Assembly: GCA_964393815.1 (NCBI GenBank)
Contig: CAYMUP010000028.1
Coordinates: forward strand, 1 to 12,188
DNA length: 12,188 nt
Direction of reading: 5' to 3'
Origin: JAGXIT01 sp964393815
GTDB taxonomy: Bacteria; Patescibacteriota; Saccharimonadia; Saccharimonadales; UBA4665
Part shown: positions 12,173 through 12,188 of the stretch, one piece after another
Layout: each line of letters begins with the position of its first letter
How positions within the stretch are numbered: position 1 is the stretch's first letter
Notes under the pieces: generated by a model
The model's input: the letters and a program-made list of their open reading frames with translations, nothing else
The model's database searches: none
What the model was told of the DNA's origin: nothing
Program-made: the position numbers and the translations under genes

Positions 12173-12188
12173 GACATGCGTTTCATGA

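Noticed and set aside
12154..12186. Longer N-terminus for deformylase starting at ATG 12186
   Set aside because: The extra 11 residues contain the extended -10 promoter and do not match the family; ATG 12153 gives the expected N-terminus.
1..12188. CRISPR arrays, tRNA or rRNA genes, insertion sequences
   Set aside because: No regularly spaced long repeats, no cloverleaf with a GTTCRA arm and no transposase-like protein were found on either strand.

Overview
The window looks like a chromosomal segment of a host-associated or epibiotic Patescibacteria (CPR) bacterium, most probably Saccharibacteria (TM7). The reasons are a compact IF2 of about 585 residues with a single N-terminal IF2N module, a four-S1-domain RpsA-like protein next to it, a KGG-motif basic mini-protein, a DUF5663-type protein with a P/Q-rich tail, and short gene spacing. 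TGA is used as a normal stop (end of the ROK kinase gene), so the UGA=Gly code of SR1/Gracilibacteria does not apply. The taxon is inferred from family resemblance only.

Region 1 (1-4622, + strand) is a cell-surface locus of four secreted or membrane proteins. A strongly expressed-looking single gene (176-817: consensus-like promoter, strong SD, strong terminator) encodes a small secreted protein. It is followed by a two-gene operon (921-2552, 2556-3815) encoding a membrane protein with a DUF916/WxIP-like ectodomain, one transmembrane helix and a LysM domain that should lie in the cytoplasm, and a larger secreted protein whose C-terminal half is a paralogue of the first protein. A fourth gene (3882-4622) encodes a C-terminally anchored surface protein with a calcium-loop-like motif. 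Together these resemble a diverged WxL / WxL-interacting-protein surface complex.

Region 2 (4623-5349) holds a KGG-motif basic mini-protein preceded by a promoter, an intrinsic terminator in the leader (possible attenuator) and a hairpin next to the RBS. It is followed by about 350 bp with no gene but many strong hairpins and one copy of a ~45-nt element that recurs at 10586-10631.

Region 3 (5350-6638, - strand) is a coupled pair: a ROK-family kinase lacking the usual zinc cysteine cluster, then an HExxH metalloprotease with a C-terminal zinc ribbon.

Region 4 (6639-10561, + strand) is translation related: rpsA-like S1 protein, infB, then a DUF5663-like protein from its own apparently leaderless promoter. 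Region 5 (10562-12188, - strand) holds overlapping def and fmt, the N-formylmethionine cycle pair, so initiation factors and start-Met processing sit side by side.

Two themes cut across the window. Four genes (921, 3882, 9878, 12153) have no usable SD but an extended -10 (TGn + hexamer) 6-13 nt before ATG, suggesting leaderless or near-leaderless mRNAs, whereas others have strong SDs. Both convergent intergenic spacers carry the same ~45-nt element in the same orientation.
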